A stretch of DNA of 26,423 bases from a virus. Position numbers and translations under genes: made by a program. A model generated the notes under the pieces. The model ran no database searches. It had not been told where the DNA came from and saw nothing but the letters and a program-made list of their open reading frames with translations. Positions within the stretch are counted from its first letter, which is position 1. Every line of letters starts with the position of its first letter. Of this stretch, positions 10,299-19,700 are shown piece after piece. The stretch lies in IMG/VR virus record IMGVR_UViG_3300048065_000600, positions 1 through 26,423 of that record. The stretch is one strand, 5' to 3'.

Positions 10299-13200
10299 TA
10301 GTAACTATATCCTCCATTGTTACCTGACGAACTATTTGAGCTACTAGAATTAGTTGAGCTACTTGTAGTTGTACTAGCTGTGCTTGTTATACCAGTGTTA
10401 CCTAATATACTTGAGCTAGATATTACTTTACCTGATGAATTTAATCTACTTGCTGTAATTTCATCAATAATTTCAACATCTGCAACTGTTGCAGAGTTTA
10501 TAAAAATTTCATCAGATTCTGATTTTATTTCAAACAAACTTCCGAAAGATTGGCTTGTTTGTTTTGGTACAATAACCATTGTTACTAAATCAGGAGCTAG
10601 TCGGTTCATAACATAAGCTACAAGCTCTTGGAAATAAAATGTATCTCCGAAGTCCCAATTTTCTAAAGCAAAATACTGATTTATAGCATCTATAACTCTT
10701 GTTCTAATATCGTTATCATTTAAAACTTGATCTTTATTTTTTACTAATTTAAACGTAGCTTGTAAATCACTATTTGCATATTTTCCAAACAACGGCTTGT
10801 ATTTTACAGGATGATAAATTACTTCGTCGCTGATTGATTTAATTTTGTTAATTTCTTTTCCGTATGATCTATATAGTTGATCGGAACTAGGTGGCATAGG
10901 TTTAGTGTTTAACTGGCCATCTAGATATAATCTATATTGATTATCATAATCTTTAGTTAATAGATAACTGTCAATTATGTTACTTGCACTTGGATCAATT
11001 CTTGCGTTTGCATCAGCAACATGTACATACTGGAATTTAATGTCATCACGGCCGATAAATGCTTTGTAATCTGCTGTAAGATTTAATTCAGGAACACTTG
11101 CATCTAACACTTCAAAAGTATCTGTTGTAGGATAATAAAATAGCTGTCCGTCATCGTACGCACTAAGTTGTCCAATCAATCCGTCATAGGTTAAGTTGTT
11201 TTGACCAACAGTACCTTTTCCGACTATATGAACTTTTAAATCTTTTTTCGAAATATAACGGAAGTCTTCTGTGCCTGCTTGTGTTTTATATTTTTCTAAA
11301 AATACATAAGGTGTATCTGCATTTAGTCTTGTGTCAATACAATAAACATTAAATAGTTCAGGATCATCTACAGTGTTGTCGTTATCTTTATCAGAGAAAG
11401 TTATTTCTATTTTTGTACTATCTATATAACCATCTTTATCTCTGTATTCTGCAAGAGTTTCCCAGTCAAATGTTCTTGTAAAGTTATTAATTTCGTTTGG
11501 CTTTGTGTTTATTCCAAGAATACTAATTTTATCTTTGACTAACTTGCCAGTCTTAGAATCAAATATTTTATCATTATCATCAAACCAAAATCTTATTTCT
11601 TTATCACTTTCGAAAACATACCTTAATGATCTATATGTTACATTATAAGTTTCGCCGTCAGTTTCAAATAATAGTAGCCAACTTGCATCAAGATTTTGAT
11701 TACTCACATCTCCGGCAAAACCTGTAGCAAAATTATTACGTTTATCTAAGTCTGATCCTTTAATTAATCTCCATTGACGTAAATCTCTATCGTATCTTAA
11801 ACCAAAATCATTATACGCAAAAGTTTGGTCAACTATTTCAGTTTTTATATCGTCTAATAGACTTACTGCAAGTCTAGGACGCACTTGTGTAAGTTGAGCT
11901 CCTGTTGGTATTTTATCACTTAAAATAATACCGCCAATACTTTGATCAGATGATTCAATGCCATCTGATTCTACTTGAATAACTTTAGTCCAAATGTAGT
12001 CTCTTGATCCAGGATGATCAGCAGCACCTAACATAATAGTGCCGTCTTCCATAAAGTGTCTTGTATTTCCATCTTCGTCAGGTGGAGCAACAAACTTGAG
12101 TATAGCGCCAGGTTCTATGTAACGCATTGAAGTTGTTGTAAAACTACCTACTTGGAACAATTCATTATCAATATCTTGAAAATATCCTGTAAATGCATTA
12201 ATATCCTCACTTACACTATTCCAGTATGTACCCAAGTCTACTGTGCTAACATTAGAAATGTTATCTAGATAAAAATGTTTTACTTTTTTATCTGCAAGAA
12301 TAGGTTCTATATCATTTATAATAACGCCTTCAATGTCAGTTTGTGTATTAAAAGTAAAACTAGTCTTGCCAGTAATGTTTTGCTTGTAAATAATTCCGTC
12401 GTTGCCGTATAAATTTGTATTACTGTACTTGCCGGTAGCGTCAATTAAATCAAAGTATCTTGAAATACCACTTGAAGTTCTGTTTACACTTTTTACTTTC
12501 ACAATATCTTGACTAATACCTAAGGGTCCAATATTATAATCTTCTCCTGTAATTAATCTATTTTGAGTATAATAAGTTGACGGAGCACTTCTTTTAATAC
12601 TCTCGTTTGTTTCAGTAACTTCTCCATTACTTACAGTATATTGCAATCCAAGTGTAATAGTAAGTGTTTGTACTTTGCCTGTTTTACTTAGATATGAAAT
12701 ATCAATTTCAACTCCATTTACTGCAGAAGGTGCAATAATCATTTTTCTATTTGCACTTGTTCTATAATAAACTTTAAAATTACCTTTTGGTAAATTTCCA
12801 AAAACGCCATCGCTAAAGATTAAGTTAATTCTATCGTCAACTCTAGTTGTTACACTATATACATTTCTAATTTGTTTACTTAAACTATTGTATATAATGT
12901 TGTTGCCTTCAATAGCATCTAATTTTGTCCAGTATTCTGTTTCATTGCCGTTAGCATCTAATTTATATAACCATACATCGCTATTATTGATATTAGTTGT
13001 ATCAATTGCAATTGTTTGATTACTTGTTGGTTGTGTTATACTAAATTGTCCTGTGTTTAGAGCACCTTGTCTAAAATGTGCAAAAAATCCAGTGTTACTG
13101 CTGCCAGCACCTTGTCCGTCATCTCTATATAGATATGCAAAATTATTTCCTGGTACAGGCGGTTCTTCTACAATATTGCCATCGTCAATGTCTGTGCTTA

Positions 13201-13843
13201 CAACTTGGAACGGTGTTGACTTTGCTTCAATAGGTTTATTAAAACTATAAACTGGTACGTTTGTATTAATACCATTTACACGGTACTGCTCTGTGGTTAT
13301 TCCGTTTACTTCGTCTTTTTTATTAGGACGTCCAAAAACACCATTCACAGGCAAAGACGTATTCATAACTTTAATAAACTGCTCGTACCAGTTAGCATTT
13401 GTGCTATCATTCCATTCAATTGTCTGTCCTGCTAGGTTAACTCCGTTTGAGTCTAGAACATCTTCTGTTGTGCGGACAGCACTAAATTTTAGTAGTCCAT
13501 TTGCTGCTTGGTTTCTTTTTGCATTATAGGATAGTAAACGTGCAAGGCGCAATACGCTTTCGCGACGCTCTGCAAGCTCTAAATAATTTTCTCTTGCATT
13601 TAGGTCAATACGGAACGCTAAGTTTTGGCCTAAGAAAGCAATAAGATCTATTAGAGCTAGATATTCTGATGATTCAATATAATCATTAAAATCCTCAGGA
13701 TAGTTTCTCCTAAGGTAATTTATCATTGTTCTGCGCAGATTATCAAAGTCGTAGCTTTGAAAGTCTGCATTACGGAATGACTGGTAAACACGTTTCCAAT
13801 CTTCCGCAACTAATAATCTATTCTGTCTATCTGTTGCTGACAT
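10298..13843 (-). CDS. gp6: Baseplate wedge subunit gp6 (long form)
   Basis: This is a baseplate wedge protein. In T4, gp6 dimers join the six wedges into a ring around the hub. The N-terminal 130 residues carry the gp6 signature: an NLRRTMINYLRRNYPEDFNDY helix region, then LALIDLIAFLGQNLAFRIDLNARENYL and an RESVLRLARLLSYN stretch. The rest is beta-rich and baseplate J-like toward the C-terminus (DAINQYFALENWDFGDTF, about residues 1070-1090). At 1181 residues it is far longer than T4 gp6 (660). The last 30 or so residues are a Ser/Thr/Asn/Gly-rich tail ending NNGGYSY, likely disordered. GAGGA lies just upstream of ATG 13843. A 56-nt gap with late-promoter-like boxes separates it from gp25, so it can be transcribed alone as well as with the upstream genes. 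The stop overlaps the next start by one base. Confidence 0.92.
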   Translation of the reverse strand: MSATDRQNRLLVAEDWKRVYQSFRNADFQSYDFDNLRRTMINYLRRNYPEDFNDYIESSEYLALIDLIAFLGQNLAFRIDLNARENYLELAERRESVLRLARLLSYNAKRNQAANGLLKFSAVRTTEDVLDSNGVNLAGQTIEWNDSTNANWYEQFIKVMNTSLPVNGVFGRPNKKDEVNGITTEQYRVNGINTNVPVYSFNKPIEAKSTPFQVVSTDIDDGNIVEEPPVPGNNFAYLYRDDGQGAGSSNTGFFAHFRQGALNTGQFSITQPTSNQTIAIDTTNINNSDVWLYKLDANGNETEYWTKLDAIEGNNIIYNSLSKQIRNVYSVTTRVDDRINLIFSDGVFGNLPKGNFKVYYRTSANRKMIIAPSAVNGVEIDISYLSKTGKVQTLTITLGLQYTVSNGEVTETNESIKRSAPSTYYTQNRLITGEDYNIGPLGISQDIVKVKSVNRTSSGISRYFDLIDATGKYSNTNLYGNDGIIYKQNITGKTSFTFNTQTDIEGVIINDIEPILADKKVKHFYLDNISNVSTVDLGTYWNSVSEDINAFTGYFQDIDNELFQVGSFTTTSMRYIEPGAILKFVAPPDEDGNTRHFMEDGTIMLGAADHPGSRDYIWTKVIQVESDGIESSDQSIGGIILSDKIPTGAQLTQVRPRLAVSLLDDIKTEIVDQTFAYNDFGLRYDRDLRQWRLIKGSDLDKRNNFATGFAGDVSNQNLDASWLLLFETDGETYNVTYRSLRYVFESDKEIRFWFDDNDKIFDSKTGKLVKDKISILGINTKPNEINNFTRTFDWETLAEYRDKDGYIDSTKIEITFSDKDNDNTVDDPELFNVYCIDTRLNADTPYVFLEKYKTQAGTEDFRYISKKDLKVHIVGKGTVGQNNLTYDGLIGQLSAYDDGQLFYYPTTDTFEVLDASVPELNLTADYKAFIGRDDIKFQYVHVADANARIDPSASNIIDSYLLTKDYDNQYRLYLDGQLNTKPMPPSSDQLYRSYGKEINKIKSISDEVIYHPVKYKPLFGKYANSDLQATFKLVKNKDQVLNDNDIRTRVIDAINQYFALENWDFGDTFYFQELVAYVMNRLAPDLVTMVIVPKQTSQSFGSLFEIKSESDEIFINSATVADVEIIDEITASRLNSSGKVISSSSILGNTGITSTASTTTSSSTNSSSSNSSSGNNGGYSY

Positions 13844-13899
13844 TTGCGTTCCTCTGTTACACTGTATTTATTTGATTTATAAAGTACGTATTTTATTTT
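13844..13899 (-). promoter_or_regulatory. Late-promoter-like region upstream of gp6
   Basis: This is the only sizeable gap in the baseplate operon. On the minus strand it contains AATAAATA (13872 to 13865) and TATAAATC (13881 to 13874). Both resemble the T4-type late -10 box TATAAATA, used by RNA polymerase carrying gp55, and the looser NATAAATA form seen in marine T4-like phages. The AATAAATA box lies 21 nt upstream of the gp6 start, so transcription would begin in a short leader that includes the GAGGA ribosome site. There is no -35 hexamer, as expected for late promoters. The match is by eye only. Confidence 0.55.
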
Positions 13900-14346
13900 T
13901 TAACCAAGTAATCCGGCGTTTTGATCAAACCGTAACTGCATGGTTTCTGCTATGCTATAGTTAAGATAAATTAACACACATTCAATTTGTAGCCCGTGTT
14001 CATACTCAGAAACAATTACTTGATCTACATTAACACGTGGGTCGTAATTTATAATATCTTCAACGTTTTTTACAATAGCAGTTTTTAAATCGTCAGTTAG
14101 CGGATCAAATAATACATCCCATATAATTGTTCCAAATTCCGGATTTTCTAATTTTTCGCCTTGACGTATATGAAAATGATTAATAATATCTTGTTTTATA
14201 ACTGCTAGGTCATATAAACGAAAACCTTCATTACTATCGTTTACAGTTGATATACTTCTGTATGCTGCACTACTAGAAGGACGTTCATCTTTTTGTCCTG
14301 TCTGAACATTTACTCTTTTGTATAAGTTTTTTTCTAATGTACTCAT
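13900..14346 (-). CDS. gp25: Baseplate wedge subunit gp25
   Basis: This is a GPW/gp25-family baseplate wedge protein (148 residues; T4 gp25 has 132). In T4 it sits in the inner baseplate, helps trigger sheath assembly and is structurally like the sheath-connecting part of other contractile systems. The family core is visible: DLAVIKQDIINHFHIRQGEKLENPEFGTIIWD with an LFDPLTDDLK segment (about residues 46-90), then VEDIINYDPRVNVDQV. The N-terminal 45 residues are polar and Ser-rich. The start is supported by AAGGA at 14353-14357, which overlaps the gp5 stop and lies 6 nt from the ATG. The gene is 9 nt downstream of gp5, so it is probably coexpressed with it. Confidence 0.93.
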   Translation of the reverse strand: MSTLEKNLYKRVNVQTGQKDERPSSSAAYRSISTVNDSNEGFRLYDLAVIKQDIINHFHIRQGEKLENPEFGTIIWDVLFDPLTDDLKTAIVKNVEDIINYDPRVNVDQVIVSEYEHGLQIECVLIYLNYSIAETMQLRFDQNAGLLG

Positions 14347-14355
14347 TTTTATTCC

Positions 14356-16794
14356 TTACTGCGGTCCTGCTGATCTAGTCGGAGGCGCTCCTGTAGCATT
14401 ATCTGTTGTAGGTCTTAAAGCTCTAATAGCAGCTATCACTACTTGGGGAGCTACAAGACTTTTGTTTAACCCATCTCCTGCATAATAACTTTCTTCTGCA
14501 TTAACAATTCGGTTACGTCCTTGTGTTCTACTGCACACTGGCATACTTGCCCATTCCTGTGCAATGTTAATCGCAAATTGTGCTTCTGTAAGACTACCTG
14601 AAATATAACTATCAATTTTACGTATTTTAAGTAACCCGTTAGCACATTTATCTTGTCCTGCTGAGTCGAATAATTCATCAGAACTAATTACACCTCTACC
14701 AACTAGCTCTCTTAACGTGCCTCTAATAATTTGATATTTTCCTGCTGCACTACTAGCACTACCTAATGTATCTGTGCTATGATCTGCCCAGACAAGAACT
14801 TCGTCAACAGTACATTCTGTAAGGCGTTTGCCTAAGTATTCTTCAGGAGTAATCCTACTATTACTAAACACTGTATTATAATTTGCTCCTGACTCTGCTT
14901 GAGCAATTATGTTTAGAAGATTGCCGCCTGGTCCAACACTTGTATAATCTGGGGTTACAGTTACAGGTGCTGTGCCGCTTGTGCTAGGTGCAGGTCCAAA
15001 GCCGCCGGCTTCTCCCCTAGTGCCGCCTGTCATGCTTTTTTGGAATGTATCCGGTACTCTAATATTAAGTGTATCTATAAATGCACCTTCAGTTTGTTGA
15101 TCTGTTTTTTCTTTCTTAAACTTTAGTGGATCAAGATTTTCATGATGATTCCATGGTTCATGACTAGGCATTCTTCTAACTATCGATATCACATCATTAG
15201 GACGTAATACTCCAGCATCAGTAACAGGAAGTCCGTGTCTACGTAAGTGTGTAACAGTTTCAGCAGGATCAGGAAGAGTTGGATTAACTGCTATCGATGA
15301 TTTATTACTATTCCAGTATATCTTAGTAGCATCACCTGCAATATTATTAGCAGACGCTTTTAAACTAATGTCGCCTGCGTATGCTTCTATCTTTACACCA
15401 TCTTGTCCTATAATATTAAAATCACCAGCTGTTGCTTCTGCATAAAAAGAATCGTTAGTTTGGAAACTTATTTCACCTGCTACATGATTTTTATAAAATC
15501 CAGTAGAAACTTCAGTGTGCAGATTTCCTTCTATAACTGCTATTTTATAATCACTCTTAACATAATCGTCACGCTTTCTTTCAGTATGTAGTTTCATATC
15601 TTGATCAGCACGAAGATTCATGTTGTACTTGCTTTCAATCTGCACATTTCCGCTAGTTCCATTTGCATCAGCGCCTGCTGCATATCTAGAACTTGCTCTT
15701 ATATTAACATTTCTTCCACCTTCGATATTAATATCTCTGTTTGCTGTAAAATTTAAATCGTTATCACTGTGTACACTTATACTGTCATTTGCATACACAT
15801 CTATTTTTCCGTCACTTGACAATTCTACCCAAGCAGTTCCTCTTGCATTTGAAATATAGATAAAATCTTCTGTGTTATGCATGAGTATTTGGTGACCGCT
15901 GCGTGTTCTAAATCTTACAAGTTCGTTGTGAGGTAATGTAGGATCACCTCCTGCTTCTCCTGCTTCTTTATTAACATACTCAGGTGGGCCTAAGTCAGCT
16001 GGTGTTTTTCTTATAAGTTTGTCGTCACCGTCATCCATTACAAAGCTGCTGCCGCCAAGTCTGTTAACAAAGCGATTTGCTCTTGCAGATGCTTGTCCAG
16101 ACTGCCCTTTAGGAGCGCCGTCTCGTTTATCAACTGGTCCTGGTGTACTCCATCCGTAAACTGAGCTAGGTAAATCTCTTCTAGCACTTGAAGTAGTAAG
16201 TCCTCTAGATTCGTCTTGTATTAATCCTTGCACTTCTAAAACTTGTGTAAAATCTTTGTTATACGGTTTCCTAAATTTTGTAGGATCTCTTCTATCACCA
16301 GTTTCAATTTTTTTATTGTATTCACCAACAGGTAATTTTGCTCCTTTTAGATCTGTAGGAGTAGCATCAGTAGTAATTTCAGTACTTGCTCTGCCATCTG
16401 GAACCATAAAGTTCATGTAAGCATCTTGAATACATCCAATCCAATAACATCTAGAAATATCACCATTTACAAATAAAACTAATACTCTTGTTCCTGGGTC
16501 TGGTGGCACTGCCCATATGCCGTAACTTTTTTGTGTATTTGCATATCCGTCATTTGCCTGTGTATGTTTAAATCCAGTAGTTCCGTAAAATGGTGACAAG
16601 TACCTAGCTTCGATACTATTACCAATTTTTTCAGGTTGACTGCCGCCATCGCTTCTTCTAAGTATATCAACTAACAAGCCTCCTTGATATGTTGGATCTA
16701 AGGTGCTTACCACAACCGCTTCAAATGGGCCATTGCCGTGTATTGCAATTTCGTTTGCTAGTTTATTTTGATTACTTCTTTGACTAATTGCCAT
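14356..16794 (-). CDS. gp5: Baseplate central spike gp5 with C-terminal lysozyme/transglycosylase-like domain
   Basis: This is the membrane-piercing spike at the baseplate centre. An N-terminal OB-fold region (about residues 20-135: EAVVVSTLDPTYQGGLLVDI, then RVLVLFVNGDISRCYWIG) matches the gp5/VgrG type. A beta-helix stretch (about 320-490) has alternating hydrophobic repeats such as DLNFTANRDINIEGGRNVNI. T4 gp5 has its lysozyme domain between these two parts; here I see none there. Instead, residues 625-760 look like a lambda R-type or SLT-type muramidase, with catalytic Glu candidate E634 in AQAESGANYN, then SSAAGKYQII and AQEWASMP. It has 812 residues (T4: 575). The ATG at 16794 overlaps the upstream stop as TAATG, and GGAGG at 16801-16805 is 6 nt away. 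Spike identity is firm. The enzyme class is from motifs only. Confidence 0.9.
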   Translation of the reverse strand: MAISQRSNQNKLANEIAIHGNGPFEAVVVSTLDPTYQGGLLVDILRRSDGGSQPEKIGNSIEARYLSPFYGTTGFKHTQANDGYANTQKSYGIWAVPPDPGTRVLVLFVNGDISRCYWIGCIQDAYMNFMVPDGRASTEITTDATPTDLKGAKLPVGEYNKKIETGDRRDPTKFRKPYNKDFTQVLEVQGLIQDESRGLTTSSARRDLPSSVYGWSTPGPVDKRDGAPKGQSGQASARANRFVNRLGGSSFVMDDGDDKLIRKTPADLGPPEYVNKEAGEAGGDPTLPHNELVRFRTRSGHQILMHNTEDFIYISNARGTAWVELSSDGKIDVYANDSISVHSDNDLNFTANRDINIEGGRNVNIRASSRYAAGADANGTSGNVQIESKYNMNLRADQDMKLHTERKRDDYVKSDYKIAVIEGNLHTEVSTGFYKNHVAGEISFQTNDSFYAEATAGDFNIIGQDGVKIEAYAGDISLKASANNIAGDATKIYWNSNKSSIAVNPTLPDPAETVTHLRRHGLPVTDAGVLRPNDVISIVRRMPSHEPWNHHENLDPLKFKKEKTDQQTEGAFIDTLNIRVPDTFQKSMTGGTRGEAGGFGPAPSTSGTAPVTVTPDYTSVGPGGNLLNIIAQAESGANYNTVFSNSRITPEEYLGKRLTECTVDEVLVWADHSTDTLGSASSAAGKYQIIRGTLRELVGRGVISSDELFDSAGQDKCANGLLKIRKIDSYISGSLTEAQFAINIAQEWASMPVCSRTQGRNRIVNAEESYYAGDGLNKSLVAPQVVIAAIRALRPTTDNATGAPPTRSAGPQ

Positions 16795-19700
16795 TACCTG
16801 CCTCCGCCTCCGCTGTTATTTTGAAGTATAGATCTAACTTTGTCTCCTGTAAGATAATCATATCTATTATCTCTAGGTGTTAATGGTAAGTATGGTCTAA
16901 GATCAGTACTCGATACTTGGTTACTCTGTGCAGGTGCTGGACTTACTGTTTGCTGTTCTTGTGTAACAGGACTTGTGCCAGCTACTGGTGGTTGTGAGGA
17001 CGCTGCTGCTGCATCCATACTGCCTGTGCCTGCTGGTGGTGGTGAGCCTGGAGGCGGTTGATCTGGGTAATTTGTTGTATCTGGTGATTTTGGAATAGTT
17101 CCATTCTTAAAACTATTTGCATACGTTCCGCCTTCATTAGCACCTGCACTAAAATGCATTGCATCTACTGAACTTGTCCAGTCGCCACCCCATCCTAAGC
17201 CGTGTTTTGCAGCCAAAGCACTCATAAGACTTCCTGTGCCTGCTTCAGGCATATCTGTATAATCATCAACACCACCTGACGGTCTAGGTTTAATAAAAGG
17301 ATTAGCTCCTGGATTTATATCTAATGCTAGGCCACTATTATGCCAACTAAAATTAGTACGAGAATATGTACCGCTTCCTGTGTTGACTCCTCCAGTTCTA
17401 TTAGGATCTCTATACCCTCCCATAGATCTTATATCATAACCATATTCGTCTTCTAATTCATCAACTAAAGCCTGGAAGTTTTCTTGTACTACTTTTGCAA
17501 CAAGTGCTCGTTGTCCGCTTTTACTGCGGATTTCTGCTAAGTCAGCACTACTACCAACTTGGCTAGGCCTTGCTGTTCCGCCCTGTGGCGCTCCTGAAGT
17601 TCCTTCATTTCCTACTACTTCAGGAGTTTGTACTTCATTATCGCTATTAAGTGATTGTGCGTTTTGATCTTCACCAATAGCATCAGCACCAGCTGCTGGA
17701 ATAACATCAAAATAATCTTCTTGATTTTTTCGTCTTATTAAACTAAGCGTTTGAACAAACTGATTTTCTCGTATAGTTGTTACTACTTTTAAAACTTTAT
17801 ACACTCCGCTAAACTGTCCTACGGATTGTGTTGCTAGTTCACCTCCAGGAAAAATTGCATAACCGTCTGGACCGTAATCAATAGGAGTTTTAAAATTAAT
17901 TAAAATATCTACTTCTGACCTCTGATAATCTAGTGAGCCATCTACTGTTAAACTAGTTGTTTGTCCGCTATTTGCTGCATTATAATTTCCTAATCCACTA
18001 GAAGGAACATAGTAAGGGTCGCCCCATATTTCTAATTCAGCTACAATTAAGTCAACATCACTTTCAAGTAATGCTCGCTGAAACTGTTTTGCAAGAGCTG
18101 CGCCCTTATCAAGATTATATCCGCCACCTGTGTACGTTAATGCTGTAGAAACAGGCTGTACTACAGTTTCAGGTGTTCTTCCAGGAATATTTTTTATATT
18201 ATACGCTGGAACTCCATTTGCTGCAACTATATTATCTACATTTTTAGTTTGTTCACCTGCTGAAAGTTCACCAAAATCTCCTTGAATTGCTTCAAAAAAT
18301 GCTGCATTAAATTTAATATCAAATGCTAGTACATCTTCATTTTGACCACTATATATGTAATTGTATTCTTTTACAATTTGTTTCTTTCTATTTTCTGCAG
18401 AATGTGTACTTGCTGGTGAAGGAAATGTGCTAGAATGAACTTCATAGGGAACAATATTATATACAAATATTCTTGCAGGTTTTCCGTTGAGTTTTTCTAT
18501 TTCTTTGTCAGGTATAATAAAACATTGGGGTTCTATTTTATACCATCTAATCATACCTTCAGAATCAGCATTAAAAATAGATTCTCTTCCGTAGCTACTA
18601 ACTGTTACTAATTCTTCAATAATTGATTGTATGCTAGATCCTTTATCAAATGTAAAAGAAGGTACTCCGTCTAAAAGTGTAAGCTCAACACCGTCTCTTT
18701 TAAAAATGCCTGTTTCAGGATCATAATTATATCTTTCTAATCCAAATGGCGAATCTGATCTAGCACCATCTGGAAGTTTTAGTAAGGCTGCACCAATTGC
18801 ACTTACGTCACTAACTGCTGTTGTTTTTAAATTTTCAAATAATGCACTACCGCTAGTTCCTGTACCAACAGAATCAAAAAACCCTGTTAGTTGTCCTTCG
18901 ACTACTTCTTGTAATTCAGATCCTAATCTTGATCTAGCTTCTTCTAATTCTGTTGTTGTAGCTTGGTTAACCGACGAACTACCAATTCCTTGCATCTGTA
19001 AACCATTGGCACTAGTTCTTCTTGTTGGAAAACGTATCATGTAATAATCTGTGGCAGATTGGTTTTTTGCTGTTGCTACTTTTTCAAGTGCAGTGTTAAT
19101 AACTGTTGTAAGTGCTTGTTCTCCTAAAGAAAGTGCTTCTAAAAGTGTTGTGCCTACAATTTTTACAGGATCAGGTATTTTTTGTATTTCGTCCATTAAG
19201 GAAACTTCGTTGTAAGGAACTGCTGTAATTTCGTAAACACTTCCTGCTCTTTCTACATCAAAGTTAATTGCTGTTAAACTTAGTGGTATTTTTCTATTAG
19301 CGTGTTCTACTAATTCTGCGTTACCATCGTCATCATACCCGATAAAATCTAATTCTAACATAAATGGTGCTTTTAGATAATTTGCAAATCCTGCTTCTAG
19401 AGCTGCTGCTTGAAGGCTTTGTAAAAATAATCCCATACTATATGGTTCATGTACCTTAAAGCTCATAGGCATAGCTTGCGTCATACCTGTACGTTTGTTA
19501 GGAGCAACAAGTGCTTCTATTTCAAATTCATCAATAAAATATTCTAAACGACCTGGAAGACCATTAGACTGTCCTAGTGCATCATATATAGTCATTACAC
19601 GTTTGTTATCAATTCCGCCGCCACCGCTTTGTAAAATACTAACATCTGCTCCATTTACTAGATAAGTGCTATCCGGAAAATTTACACTATTTGCACTAAT

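Noticed and set aside
13878-13897. Short palindrome around TACGTA in the gp25-gp6 gap as a terminator
   Set aside because: The stem is only a few A-T-rich pairs, too weak for termination, and the operon continues.
17120-17490. M15 domain as a separate endolysin gene
   Set aside because: It is in frame within the 1165-residue protein, with no internal start or ribosome site that I could support.
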